Below are positions 1 to 11,819 of a DNA stretch of 64,000 nt, one piece after another. Position 1 is the first letter of the stretch. Each line of letters begins with the position of its first letter. Source of the DNA: Castanea sativa (lineage: Eukaryota; Streptophyta; Magnoliopsida; Fagales; Fagaceae); the NCBI RefSeq assembly GCF_040712315.1, contig NC_134014.1, forward strand, positions 9,580,244 through 9,644,243, in the 5' to 3' direction. The notes beneath the pieces are model-generated. The model was not told where the DNA came from, made no database searches, and worked only from the letters and a program-made list of their open reading frames with translations. The position numbers and the translations under genes were made by a program.

Positions 1-175
1 TTTACCCTGTTTTTATCGAGGACTAGAGGGTTGGGCTATATATATATTGATGGGTAGAGGATTGGACTATATATTTGTTGGATATTTATGTCTCTTTTAA
101 TTCATTCTTTTTTTTAGGGGTGTCTCTTTTAATTTATGGTATTTTTCTTTTTTTATATCTTTTCACTAATTATAG

Positions 176-284
176 GCATGAGTTAGCAGAAGACTGTGCG
201 GATGATAATGATGCAAAGATTTCGATCTCTGAATTGAGGAAGGCAGTTCTAGAGGAGCTAAAAATGCATAATTCATTTGTATAA
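176..284 (+). CDS. Possible last exon of a gene entering from the left
   Basis: A short open stretch follows a good intron 3' end (pyrimidine-rich tract ending TTATAG at 170-175) and reads 35 codons to a TAA at 282-284. The peptide starts HELAEDCADD and ends LKMHNSFV. It is charged and looks like a helical protein C-terminus (ISELRKAVLEELK), unlike the low-complexity frames around it. I do not recognise the family. The rest of the gene would lie left of the window. The reading upstream of 176 in the same frame is hydrophobic intron-like sequence and is not included. It could also be chance. Confidence 0.3.
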
Positions 285-2193
285 GTAAAATAAACCTTAT
301 CTTATTCTGTCTATGAATTGCTCAATTGCCAAGAAATGTAGGTTAACAAAAGAAAATTGGAGGCCAAATCTTATTCATTATGTTTTCATTGTGTTTTGGT
401 TGGTAAAATATGATATATTTAACTAGACGGATAGTTATATTAGGTTCTAGTTTTGCGAGTGTGGGAAATATAATGGAGATATAAAAAGTGGTTTTAGAGC
501 TTTTATTGAACTATTGTTGTTGTAAATCTTATAGAGGGTTCTATTATTTTATTTTTTTGTATTAATAGCATGGACATTTCCATTTTCATATCATGGTATT
601 TGAAAGTGGATGGAATAGGGGTTTAATCTTAGGATAAAGAACCAACCTCCCCTTGACACCCCCCCCCCCCGGAAAAAAAAAAAGAAAAAAAAAAAGTATA
701 TATGAACATTACTCTCAAGACTCTTTTTATTTGGTGGCTGATTTAGGGGGCCCTAGGTTTGGCACTTCTCATAATTAAATTGTGATTGATATAATAAGTT
801 GGTAAATTGATCAACATGGTTTAATAAAAATGGGTTCTTTGTGAGCTAGTTGTTATTCTTGACTGTACGGTACGTTGAAGTTTGATGGTGAGGCAATCAA
901 GTTGGGAAGGCATACCTAACCAAAAAGTTATTTTGGAAAACATAAAGTGTGATTGTTGTGGTATTAGATTTTCACGATGTAGAAGCTTTGGCCCATATAT
1001 TTAAGAATTATGCCCCTATGATTTATTTTTCTTTGGTGCAAAATTTGATGCAGATTGCAAATTCTCCTTGTTGAATAATTTACTTTGACATAAAAAATTT
1101 GAAAGCAATTTTTAAGGGTTAGAAATATAGAGGCAAAGGTGCCTTGTAATTTATTGGAACATAGATGTGTATTAAGTAGAAGTCGAATAACAAGGAAAAC
1201 ATGTGAGAGAGGATGCTTCTCACAAACTCCAATGCTCAGTTATTTTCCTACTGAAACGAAGACAGGAAATAGTTATATATATATAGAGCTTGGTAACGTG
1301 ACATTTTTCGTGGACTATTTCAAGCATAGAACTTCTTAAGAGAAGAAAATGTTCTGAATTTTGTTAGAGCATGTGATAGAAGCTTATTATTTCTTTTGGC
1401 ATCCTATTTTTTCATAGGTATATTGGTCTTGAAACTAAATGTTTGGTTATAGACTTATAGTTGTTCTAACTCTTTTCTTTTTTATCGTTCTTGTTTTAAT
1501 TTCATTGATTTGGATGGTTGCATGGCTAATATGGTCTGGATTTACTGTGTGTGGATGGGTTTCGATGTTTTTTGGGATTTATTCATGAGTTTCCCTAACT
1601 TTTGTATGTGTGGGTCAAGGTCAATAGAGTGAGATGGTTATAAGATCTGTGATTGATACACCAAATCTGATAGTGCAAATACCTCATCTAAATGTTTCAA
1701 GAAGAAAATTTTTTCTCTTATGCTGACTATAATCTTTTATGTATGTTTTTGGAGGTTGTATTCTGGTAAACAATTAGCTGGAATCTCTTACTTTTTGATT
1801 CTTTAGATAGTTTAGGTTCATTTGAGTATGTTTTCATGTTGCCTATAAAGTTATCTTCAGAGGAAATTTCTATAATTAAGATCCACGTAAATTACTATTC
1901 TTACTACTATAAAAGGTCATATCCATTTTTAAATGGTAGACCTACTGATAAAAATATTAAAAATGGAGCAAAGAATGGTTTGCATGCTTCAACAAATGCA
2001 ATAAATTTCTTCACAATGCAGTCAGGTATGATAAATGACTTTTAGAATGTCAATTTTAAAATGACTTTCAAAGGTTTAAATCATAAGAGACACGTCTTCA
2101 TTTAACTGGTTCCCATTTTTTGCCTTGGTAATATTTTCTTGTCATTCTATTTCATTTATACGCACTTATTGAGTAATCATATTTTGTATGTAG
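285..2193. other. AT-rich stretch, no gene seen
   Basis: No frame here has the composition of coding sequence. The frames at 1139-1339 and 1836-2045 are short and start at arbitrary ATGs. There is a run of C (about 661-670) followed by poly-A. It could be an intron or 3' flank of the gene suggested at the left edge. Confidence 0.5.
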
Positions 2194-2268
2194 GATGTTC
2201 CTCCGGTCCAACAATCTCTAGCTCTCCAAAAATCATCAGTCGTATCCCATCAACCAAACAGCTTATAA
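2194..2268 (+). CDS. Possible alternative or downstream terminal exon
   Basis: After an intron-like 3' end (TTTTGTATGTAG, ending 2193) a 24-codon reading runs to TAA at 2266-2268. The peptide, DVPPVQQSLALQKSSVV and so on, has ordinary protein composition. It may belong to the same transcript as the candidate exon at 176-284, as an alternative end, or be an unrelated remnant. Support is only the splice site and composition. Confidence 0.18.
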   Translation, partial: DVPPVQQSLALQKSSVVSHQPNSL

Positions 2269-2619
2269 GTTTTATTTTAGTGTATGAGGACTTTTTAGTG
2301 TACAAAGAATTATCGAAGAACAACTGCATTCTTTGCAAGTGTTGAAAGATATATTTAAACACTTTTGAACTTTGATTATAGTATTAGCTTAATTTGAGCG
2401 GTTATTTTATTAAAGGACCATATCTTTTTTTGTTAATCTTATGATGGTGGTTATAGACAACGTTATGTATTTGATAATATATTTCTATGTTTATATAATG
2501 TTAGTTTGGAGACATTTGTGGTGTTGTTAATTAATTACATTTGTGGTATTGTCTCAGTAGAACTAAAATTATTACAGGTTCTTTGTAATAGGATAATAGT
2601 TTTAAAACCTAGAGGAAAA

Positions 2620-3092
2620 AAAATTTAACCTATAGTGGTGGGCAAAAAGCGCCGCTAAAGGTCTAAAATTATGTTATAATTAAAGCCCTATAGCGACGTT
2701 TATAGCCCGCCACCAAAGCTTCACACATATAGTGACGATCATAACCGCCACTAAAAGGTGCATATGTTCTGTTTTTCATGAAGCCCCATAGCGGCGCTTA
2801 TCACCCGCCACTAAAGGTTGTCACCTATAGTGGCACACATATCTCACCGGTAAAGGTCAATTGACTCGAATTCTAACCTCATATGGTAGCGGTTTTCTGC
2901 CCACCGCAATAAACCAAAACCATCGCTAAATGGTAGATCTATTGTGGCGCTTTTTGTTACCGCCACAATTGATCTATAGCAGCACCACAACAGTGGCGAG
3001 AAGAACTGCCACAATAGCACCCACCACTAAAGGTCAAATGTACCTTTAGCGGCACTTTTGGCTCACCGCAATAGTTTGTTTTTCTTGTAGTG
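2620..3092. mobile_element. CACTA (En/Spm) transposon end with subterminal repeats
   Basis: The right edge reads TTTTTCTTGTAGTG, the inverse of CACTACAAGAAAAA, which is the diagnostic terminus of plant CACTA transposons. Inside it, a motif close to CCGCCACTAAAGGT and its inverse recur many times over about 450 bp, as the subterminal transposase-binding repeats of this superfamily do. GC content is clearly above the flanks. I found no matching left CACTA terminus and no transposase, so this is a one-ended or truncated copy. Confidence 0.65.
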
Positions 3093-3423
3093 CGTATATG
3101 ACATGGTAGGATAATTTAAAAATGTTGTGACTTTTTGTTGTGTCCTTATATACTTATATGTGTGTGTGTGTGTGTGGGAAGTATCTATTCTACCATTAAA
3201 AATATATATACAATATGACTATTAAATAATGTTATAGGCACAAACTATTATACAATATTTTTATAAATTGTTGATGTGACAAATTTTTACTAGTTCTCTT
3301 TTAGGCCTACCACGAACATCAATAGTTTGTAAAATAAATTGTGACTTTAGCATTAGAGTTTCCATATCACCATTAATTAAACATGTATTGCTTTCTAACT
3401 GCACTTACATAATTTATTAGTAG

Positions 3424-3454
<31 letters not shown>

Positions 3455-3596
3455 ATATTACATCTATGATATTTGTCATGACAGAAAAAAGATGGTTTTA
3501 ATTATAAAAACTGGGTTGGAAAGTAATAAATATATAATGATGATGGGAATACTAGTGTGTAATTTTTGCTAGTTTTCAAAAGTTTACTTGGTATAC
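3093..3596. other. AT-rich spacer with microsatellites
   Basis: No gene is visible. It holds a (TG)n run near 3161-3176 and a (TC)n run at about 3429-3454. Confidence 0.6.
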
Positions 3597-3768
3597 CATC
3601 GCGCATTCTTGGTGTGATAATCACTCTACAAGTATAAGTACTTGTGAGGTTTGGGAAATTAGGCTAGGGTTCAAGTCTCTAGAAGGGGGATTCACATACA
3701 TATACACTTAAATTATGATAGAGTAGAATTTCTATTGTGTATCAAAAAACAAAACAAAACAAAAAAAA
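3597..3768 (+). mobile_element. tRNA-derived SINE, copy 1
   Basis: About 170 bp that recurs at 10033-10194 and 10609-10774 with the same layout. It has a Pol III box-A-like stretch near 3610-3625, a box-B-like GGTTCAAGTCTC at 3668-3679, a conserved body with ACATACATATACACTTA, and an A-rich tail (3746-3769). The recurrence of one unit with a tRNA-like B box and A-rich 3' end is typical of plant SINEs. Target duplications were not resolved. Confidence 0.5.
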
Positions 3769-4724
3769 ATGTGTGGCATCTTTAGAAGAAGTAAATAAGA
3801 AGTCAAAGATTTCGGTTATTTATATATTATAGATTATAGATTATTTATAAAGATTTGGCTTGGGTGACTTTAATGCCCTGAACTTGTTAAGATAATGACA
3901 CATGATCAAAAGCAAAACCCAAACTTTGTCCAATATATATTAAATCCACAATTTATTTAAGTAAACATTTAACAAATGCCCTAAGGGTATAATTTGGAAA
4001 ATATTTTTTAAAACTTTTTTATGGGAAAATGAAAAAGCGCGCAATTAATTTTTTAACCATTTTTATATTTTCTATGATAGTGGTATCAAATTTTTTTAAA
4101 AGATATAGTGGTATCAAATTTTGTTAAGATGATCTATTAACAAATGTCCTAAAAGCACCTGTTAACCAGACCCTTAATTTAATAGTATAATACATTATTT
4201 TATGGAATTATTCAATAATTAATCAGTAAACATTACACGTGAAATACAATGACTTTTAGAACCGAAATGATTTACAAATGACTACTATTTCATCTCCCTA
4301 ATCAAAAAAAAAAAAAAAAATTCGAATGGTTTAATAATATTGTAAGTGATTGTATAAAGTCCATGAATAGCTATTACAGTATTTTTTTTTTTTGTGCATT
4401 TTTATATTTGGTGTTCTCGTTTTTCTTATATTGGATGTTGTTCTAACCCTTTATTATTGAGTCATGACATGGAGTTTCTATCATGTGCTTCTTATTGAGG
4501 ATTTGACCTTGGGACTTCAACCCCCAAACCACTTGAGGGTATCACTCCATTTATTTTTATATTAATATTTTGTGAAAAATGAATTCATTTTCGATAGAAC
4601 TTTTTTTTTTTAACTTATCTTATTTTCTTATATTTGATAGCAACCTTAGAATGTGTTAGAAAATTGTTTTTTACTTCCCTTATTTAGGTTAGCATGAGAT
4701 AAAATTGTTTTTCATAAAATTTTA
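3769..4724. other. AT-rich stretch, no gene seen
   Basis: Poly-A and poly-T runs (about 4304-4320, 4383-4393, 4602-4611) and AT-rich text. No coding frame or recognisable element. Confidence 0.55.
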
Positions 4725-5448
4725 GGCTGCGTTTGTTTCGCCTGAAAATGATTTTAGGAAATTATTTTACACTAGTCTGTGTGTTTGATACCTACAGAAA
4801 ATTGGGTCAAACGGAAATTATTTTTCCCGTTGACTGTAAAATAAGCCTCTTAACCCGTAAAACCATTTACGTTCTTATTTTACCTTCAAATCTCATTTTA
4901 CAGACTGAAAACAGAGAAAGAGTGAGAGAGCAACCCAGATCGCAAGAAGAGAGAGTAGAGCGAGTGAGCTAGAAGCACACACAACCCCAGATCGTACCAG
5001 TCTCGTCACACCTCAACACCGGCGAGATTTCGCTGCCTGAAGCACCGCCGAGATCGCGCCGCCTGAAGCACCACAAAGATCACACCCTAGCACCAGCGAG
5101 ATCGTACCCATGACCCACCCATGCCCGATCTCTCTCTTTTTCGATCTACCTCTCCCTTTACCTCAATTGTCGATCACTCTTCCTCCATCTCTCCGTTTGA
5201 CCGAATTTTTGAGTTTAACGAATGTTTTGTTTTGATTTTTGTTTCTTTTAAGTTTATATATTGAAATTTTCTATTATGAAATTTGTTTGGAAGCTAAGAA
5301 AATGGCTAAGAAAATATGAGAAACTAGTAGAAAAATAGTATTTTCAGAATGCAGCCAAACACTTGAAAATATTTTCTTTTCCCAAAAATATTTTCACCTG
5401 AAAATATTTTACACTCGGAAAATATTTTACACTGAAACAAACGCAACC
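4725..5448. mobile_element. Non-autonomous TIR element, PIF/Harbinger-like (TTA target duplication)
   Basis: The ends are inverted copies: GGCTGCGTTTGTTTC at 4725-4739 and GAAACAAACGCAACC at 5434-5448, and similarity continues inward with AAAATATTTT-rich text. Both ends are bordered by TTA, the three-base target duplication of PIF/Harbinger and Tourist-type elements. Length is 724 bp. The centre (about 4920-5150) is GC-richer and purine/pyrimidine biased and codes for nothing I recognise. A hAT-like origin is less likely given the 3-bp duplication. Confidence 0.6.
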
Positions 5449-5604
5449 TTAGTGGAAAACAACTCTATTTTACACTAAACTAAATAAGAGAAGTCAAAAA
5501 ATAAGTTTTATCTAACCCATTTTTTCCTTATGCTATTAATCATTAATAAATACAAAAAACTATTTTCACATAAACAGATATCCACAAGACCACCACATTT
5601 TGGT

Positions 5605-6062
5605 GGTTGTCTTTGGTTAATGTGTGTGTGTGTAAAAGAACATGTTTTGATCCTAATTGCGGTTTAAATTAATATGTGCTTCCACAGAGAGGAGGGGGAA
5701 ATCTTGATATTTTTTTCATGTGGAAAAAGAAAAACCGAGAAAGAATTGGTGTTGTTGATTTGAGTAATAAAGAAGCTTTAATAATTTCTGGATCCTTTTA
5801 AAGGCCAGCTTGCAAAAATCATAAGAGAAGCTTCGATTAGAATTTATCAATTGAATTAGGGAAGGTCTTATTAGAAAGTGACTCGTAGAAATGTAGTATG
5901 CAATGTGTGCCACGCGGGACTATTTAGACGGTCAAACACTAATTTTGTCCTTATAGTAAACATAAATATTAGGCACCCTTCATCACGGAGAAAGATAGTT
6001 GTTAACATCACAAATTCACATAGACAACTAGCAACCCACGTGATTTGAATAAATGCAGTCCA
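5605..6062. repeat. Segmental duplication, left marker, copy 1
   Basis: This stretch is repeated at about 20637-21532. Shared landmarks are TCTTTGGTTAATGT, a block around TTCGATTAGAATTTA, and the run containing CACCCTTCATCACGG through GATTTGAATAAATGCAGT. It marks the left part of unit 1 of the tandem duplication that also contains the XXT gene. No gene is visible in it. Confidence 0.75.
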
Positions 6063-6632
6063 TATAAAACTTTAGCACCATGCGCCACACGCCACATGCT
6101 CTGGATCCCAATGTAAAATTTTTTATTTTTGGTAAACTAAAATTCAATTAAAAATAAATTGACTTATAAAATATTTGTCAAAAAGCTTGTGACTTAATTA
6201 ACATATTTTAATTGTCCTCAAAAAAAAATTAACGCATTCTAACGTTTTTAGCATAGGTGCCTAGGATTTAAATCTCTAATTTTAATTAATTATCAAAAAA
6301 CTTATACAATACCCAAAATAAAAAAGCGAAAGATCAGGTACTCACATAAATTTTTTTTTTTTTTCCAAAAAAAAAGGTACTCACATAATATGGCGATATA
6401 TTAATACACTACAAAAGTGAGTGAGAGGAAACCAAATTTATTGCTATTAAGCACTTCTACTACAAACTTTTCATCAAACATTATAATGACCTTTCAAAAT
6501 TTCTAACTTTGTGTTAGTTCTAGGCCATCTTGAAGTACCCAAGGCCATACTAAATTTCTACTTTTTCATTTTTTATAAAGGAGAAATATATCTATAGTTT
6601 TATACTACTTTTATTTTGTCTCAATTTTCTTT
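6063..6632. other. AT-rich stretch left of the MULE, no gene seen
   Basis: Poly-T/poly-A tract near 6350-6375. The downstream bases 6624-6632 (ATTTTCTTT) are the left target duplication of the next element. Confidence 0.55.
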
Positions 6633-8155
6633 GGGATAATTACACTTTACCCACCTGTGGTTTGCCTCTAATTTGATGTGCCTACCTGTGATTTAAATTT
6701 TGACACTTTACCCACCTAAAGTTACTTCCGTGTAGTCTCTGTTACTCACCTCTATTAAAAAAATGGATAAATAAGTCTTTTTACACCCATTTTATGTCTC
6801 TCTCCTCCCAAAACAATAAAAAAAAAAAACAAAAACAAAACAAAAGAAAAACAAGATCAAAATATGGTATTAGTTTCTCACAATTCACAAACATGAAGAA
6901 CATACACAAATGTGAAGAACATAAACCCAAAAAACTAATACAAGTTAAATCAAGCAATACCATCAAACTACAAACCACATATCTATCAAAATACAACTAA
7001 AAACACAAGAGAAACAAGATTAAAAAGTGGTATTGACCTCTAACTCAATTCACACAAATCTTGAACATGAAGCATAGACCCAGAAAAATCAAACTCAAAT
7101 CAACCTCCACAAATATATATTTGCCTTGTTGTCTCTCTTTCACCACAATGGTTACTAATTTGTTCAAAGAAAAAAAAAATCAATGGCCGACCACTCACAC
7201 CTGTTCTTCTTCAACAATCTCTTTCCAAACCCCAAACCCAGCTATGGCCGACCACTCACGACACATTTCCGCCGCTCCAACACCACCTCAAATGATGGTT
7301 CTCAAGCTCTAACCTCCCTCTCACCGGAATCTCTATTTTAACCCAATCTCAGCCACCACCATCTCTCCACTTCTCTACCCAATCTTTCCGAACCTAACTC
7401 TCAAACTCACTCTTCGATCTACCACCTAGAAGGGACATAAGCGGCGCATGGAGCTCCAAACAGTGGTGTGGAGGCCCTGCACCCATGGATACAGACCAAG
7501 GATCAGCGACACCATTGTCAGACTTGGAGCCTCAATCTCCGCTATTGTTAAGCTACCCACCATAACATTGGTGGACCTAGAGTCATGATAGCCTCGTCCA
7601 TGAGTAACCTCGACATCGGAGATTGAGCCCAACGAGAAACCCACCTTAACAGAGCTGAGAACCACTGTGTCGGAGTTACTACAAGCCGCCAAGGCTTTTC
7701 CGGCCACTGGATGTCCAAGAACTCTCAACAGGATGGGTGCGAGAAGCTCCAAATCTTGATCGGAGTTGGATATCGGCGATGTACCTACCGTCGTAACCTC
7801 GGGTATCGCCGATGTCTCCGTTGACTCCATCGTTGGCTTTGAGCTCTCTCCCACCACACTTACACTCTGACTCACACTCACGCTCAACCCAATAGGAAGA
7901 TCTCAGAGAGATATTTCAAGTATGCAAAATTTTTGATCTTGTTCTAGGTTTGAAAATTTTTTGATCATGTGTTCTGATTGATCTGTTTGGGCTTTGGCTT
8001 TTTACATATTCTGTGTTAGGGTAACGGCTAAAGGAGAGGTGGGTTACAGTAGAGTAACGGTGAAAATCACAGGTGGGTAAAGTGTTAAAATTTAAACCAC
8101 AGGTAAACACATCAAATTAGAGGCAAACCACAAGTGGGTAAAGTGTAATTATCTC
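6633..8155. mobile_element. MULE (Mutator-like element) with long TIRs and perfect 9-bp TSD
   Basis: The two ends are inverted copies over about 100 bp or more: GGGATAATTACACTTTACCC from 6633 and the inverse ending GTAATTATCTC at 8155, with CCTCTAATTTGATGTG shared further in. Directly outside both ends lies the same nine bases, ATTTTCTTT (6624-6632 and 8156-8164). Long TIRs plus a 9-bp duplication define Mutator-like elements. The 1523-bp element has no MURA transposase, so it is non-autonomous. Its interior at about 7250-7900 is much richer in GC than the surroundings and looks like captured host sequence (Pack-MULE type). Confidence 0.88.
7426..7887 (-). CDS. Open frame inside the MULE, possibly captured gene fragment
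   Basis: A 153-codon frame on the minus strand begins with a Ser/Val-rich segment and continues with ELLAPILLRVLGHPVAGKAL, a moderately ordinary composition. It lies wholly between the MULE's TIRs, in its GC-rich centre. I do not recognise the protein, and the opposite strand is also fairly open. The reading could be non-coding. Transcription would have to start inside the element or its TIR. Confidence 0.2.
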   Translation of the reverse strand: MSVSVSQSVSVVGESSKPTMESTETSAIPEVTTVGTSPISNSDQDLELLAPILLRVLGHPVAGKALAACSNSDTVVLSSVKVGFSLGSISDVEVTHGRGYHDSRSTNVMVGSLTIAEIEAPSLTMVSLILGLYPWVQGLHTTVWSSMRRLCPF

Positions 8156-9065
8156 ATTTTCTTTTTAAGTCCTTAACTTTTACATACTAATAAAAGCTAT
8201 AATATGCCTAAAATATGGTACATTAATAATTTGCATTGGCTAAAACACTAACTCACAATGAACATTAATATTTCCTTTAAAACCATTAAAAAAGTATATA
8301 TATATATATAGACACACACACACATATATATATATATATAAAGAAGGAAACGAAGCAATATTTCACTATGTCGCGGCCATATTAAAATGCCAATCACATG
8401 GCTATTGTTTTGTGCTTTTGAGATTATCACTACGCTATTAGCACAATAAACAACAATCAATTGATTCCTAAAGTTGTTAATGATTAATGATCACCCATGC
8501 TCCTGTCACGTAACGTTAATTAAAAAATAAATAAATTTAAAGAAAAGTCAAGTCGGCTAGAATTATATGTTAATTTGATTTTTTTTTTCTAAAATAGAAA
8601 AAAAAAAAAAAAATTTGACATTTTTTTCCCTCTTTCCGCGTCAAGTTTGACTGAGATCGTTTCTCTTTTGGCCTTTTCAACTCGGTAATCGGTATAGCAA
8701 TAACAGAACATTTCCTTCGTGAGTTTGTTTTATTCTTCCTTCCAATTGCCCATTTATTAATCTTTACATTAGTAATATGCTTAACTTTTTTGGGGGGTAA
8801 TCATTTACCTAATTTAAATAGATCTGCTTATGCATTCATGATCACAAAGTCGTACTTCAACAGTTTTTTTATTTAGAAGAAAGTACTTCAACAATTTTTT
8901 TTTTTTTTTTTTGAGCTTGAGTACTTCAACAATTAATCAGTATGTAAACGTTACAAAAATTGGTATTCACTGAATCACTAGTATTATTTGAATAAATCAC
9001 TATTCCTATATTTAAATACCATTCCTGCTTATCTGGCTCTTAGAAAGGAAAAAGAGTCAACCTCG

Positions 9066-9104
<39 letters not shown>

Positions 9105-9868
9105 TTCTATATATATTTATTAATATAAATAAATAAGCAGAATTTTCTTTGAAGAAAAGTCTCTCTAATCTATTAAATAGCAAGGAGTTCCTTCTCCCCT
9201 CTTCTCGTGTGTGTTAAAAATATTTAGTATTCTAAAAAAAAAAGGAAAGAGTTAAATTAATATCCACATATAGCCCTAAAAATATGAACATTTGCATATA
9301 GCCTTCTTATGGGAGTTCATAAAAAAATTGAATGAAATGATAATAAAGAAGGAAATTAAGGAATGAAATGAAATTAAATAATTTTGTTTGGATGTTTTAA
9401 AATAAATGAATGAAAAATAAGTAATCTTGTTTGGAAGTAACATAGAGGAAAATGAATAAAAAAATTTTATAAAAATATTATCATTAGACCTCTATTTTAA
9501 ATAAATGACTGAATATATAAGAGTGTTCTGAGAGTTTTAGTAAAAAGTTTATTAAATCCAATTTAATTATCTCAAATTCCTCTCAATTTTTTGGGGAATG
9601 AAAATTTTAGATTTTAAGGGAATAGAGAAAAATAAGTATAAATATTCCATTATCTCTAATTAAAATGCTCAAACAAGAAAATAAATATTCTAAAATTAAT
9701 ATTTTCATTCATTTCCATTGTCTTTCCCTCCTCCCAAATTAGATAATAATATTAATATTTTTTGATAATTTGATAGTTTTTTTTTAAGGAATAAGGGTAT
9801 TCAGACTTCTTTGAGAATCTAACTATTTCCTTGAGTGTATATAGTCCTCTCGTCCCACATACACTAGG
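8156..9868. other. AT-rich stretch with microsatellites, no gene seen
   Basis: Contains (TA)n and (CA)n at about 8296-8340, long T and A homopolymers near 8580-8613 and 8897-8912, and a (TA)n run at about 9069-9101. No coding frame is credible. Confidence 0.6.
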
Positions 9869-10032
9869 TTATTACATAGAAGAATCCCTTTGGAGTGGCC
9901 CTAAGAAGTTGGCAAGTGGTTTTAAACCTATGATCTCATAAATATTATGAGAATTTAGGAACTACTAAGTCAACCCTTTGAGATTAGATAATTCAATAGT
10001 TACAATGGGAGAGAGTGATTTAAATCTTAGAT

Positions 10033-10194
10033 ATACCACCACGCACCCTTAGCATAATGGTTACTCTACAAGTACAAAACTCTTATGAAGTGCAAGGGCA
10101 AGGGCCGTGATTCAAGTCTTTAAGAGAGAGTTTAACACACATATACACTTAGATACTATTAGAGTAGAATTTGTATCTTGTACAAAAAAAATTG
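10033..10194 (+). mobile_element. tRNA-derived SINE, copy 2
   Basis: Same unit as at 3597-3768. It has a box-A-like TAGCATAATGGTTACTC, a box-B-like GATTCAAGTC, CACACATATACACTTAGATA and an A-rich tail. It lies inside unit A of the 577-bp tandem duplication. Confidence 0.5.
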
Positions 10195-10608
10195 TAGATG
10201 TCTTCAATTTTTTTGAATAGGTAGATTTCTTTATTGAAAAAACCAAAAAGTCTATACTGCTTGAGTTATAAAATTAATGACAACATTCACATATAATTTT
10301 AGTCACATTACCTTTTTTTTTTAAAGAAAGTATGATATGACTTACTTAAAAATATATCATTAAATGATGGGTTAAACAAGCATCGATATATATAATTTTA
10401 ACCAATTATATTACTTATTCCTATATATAAAAAAAAAATATTACTTATTACATGGAAGAATCCTAATGAGTGGCCCTAAGAAGTTGGCAAGATGTTTTGA
10501 ACCTATGATCTCATAGATATTATTAAACTTTAGATATTACTAAGTCAACCCCTTGGGATTAGATAATTCGATAGTTACAATGGGAGAGAGGGGTTTAAAT
10601 CTTAGATA

Positions 10609-10774
10609 TGCCACTGCGTACCTTTATCACGATAGTTATCCTACAAGTGCAAAGCTCTTATGAGATGCAGGGGGCAAGAACCGAGATTCAAGTTTCCAAG
10701 AAATAGTTTTACACACATATATACTTAGATAAGGTTAGAATATAATCTCGTACCAACAAAACAAAAAAAAAAAA
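10609..10774 (+). mobile_element. tRNA-derived SINE, copy 3
   Basis: Duplicate of copy 2 carried along in unit B of the tandem duplication. The box-B-like GATTCAAGTTTC and the ACACACATATATACTTAGAT body are still visible, followed by poly-A. Confidence 0.45.
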
Positions 10775-11135
10775 TTCTAGATGTCTTCAATTTTTTTTTA
10801 ATAGGTAAATGTCTTTATTGAAAATACCAAAAAATCTGTACCAATTAAGTTATAAAATGATTGACAACATTCACATATAATTTTAGTCACATTACTTATT
10901 TGTTTTTAGAAAGTATAATATGACTTACTTAAAAATATATCATTATATGGTTAGTTAAATGAGCATCAATATATATACTTTTAACCAAGTATATTACTTA
11001 TTCCTATCCCAAAAAAAAAAAAAAAATGTATTACTTATAGGACTTACTTAAAAATATATCATTATATGGTAGTTTAAATGAGCATCAATATATATAATTT
11101 TTAACCAATTATATTAATCATTCCTATCCCAAAAA

Positions 11136-11819
11136 AAAAAAGCATATTACTTATTCTATATAAAAAAAATCACATTATTTATTAAATGGTTATTTAATTT
11201 GAGATAAAAAAAATAGTTATATGATTTATCATGTAATTAACATATATAAATATTTTAGTAGCATGAAAAGAAATCAAATTACTACAAAACTTTGTAAAAA
11301 CTTAAAATCCAACAAAAAATATCATAATATATTTCACAAACTGTGATAATATTTCTATCTCTATCGTTTCATATAAAAAAATGAGTTGGGAGGAGGGACC
11401 CACCCATGAAAAATTACAAATGGATTCCAGTCCATTTGTCCCAACAAGTCAGACCCACACTGAAGGAGAAGGACGTAGCTTTAGACAAACAAATACTATT
11501 AATTATTATCAACGTGATTACGTGCAATAAATAAATAAATTGTCGGAAGAAGAACACTCTCGTTCTTTCTTTATTCTCTTTTTCTCTGTGTGGATCTTCC
11601 TTCTTCCTTCTTCAGCTACCACCGACTTATCTATCTCGTAATCCCAAAACTACCCTTCTATCTTCTTATTATTTACAATCTTAGCCTCCAGCTAAGCTAT
11701 CATGGTTTCCAGTTTCAGGCTCCTATAAAAAAGAAAAAAACCCTTTCATTCCAATTCCTTTGTCTTTACCTGAATCGTCCGCCGGTTCAACTCGGCCGAG
11801 TCAAAAACAAAAATTAAAA
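11136..11819 (+). promoter_or_regulatory. Upstream region and pyrimidine-rich leader of the XXT gene
   Basis: About 11136-11540 is AT-rich with no gene. From about 11547 the + strand becomes CT-rich (TCTCGTTCTTTCTTTATTC, then CTTCCTTCTTCCTTCTTCAG), a typical plant 5' leader. The same leader is recognisable before the pseudogene copy at 45864-46003, so it was part of the duplicated unit. I see no unambiguous TATA box; AATAAATAAATAAA near 11527-11540 is the nearest candidate. Confidence 0.4.

Larger units (their letters stand above)
9869..11135. repeat. 577-bp tandem duplication plus a partial third unit
   Basis: Unit A (9869-10445) and unit B (10446 to about 11035) align from TTATTACAT through AGTGGCCCTAAGAAGTTGGC, the SINE, GATGTCTTCAATTTTTTT and GACTTACTTAAAAATATATC to a poly-A stretch. 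A partial third unit (about 11040-11135) repeats only the last part. Each full unit carries its own SINE, so the duplication came after the SINE insertion. Many indels and substitutions show it is not recent. Confidence 0.8.

Noticed and set aside
3597..3768. tRNA gene suggested by the box-B-like GGTTCAAGTCTC
   Set aside because: No acceptor stem or cloverleaf can be drawn. The unit recurs with an A-rich tail, so a SINE is the better reading.
11760..11819. Twenty extra codons in frame before the XXT ATG
   Set aside because: They begin with TTG, the peptide is unlike any GT34 N-terminus, and the conserved start MLERFLG/MLDRFLG is shared with the pseudogene copy.
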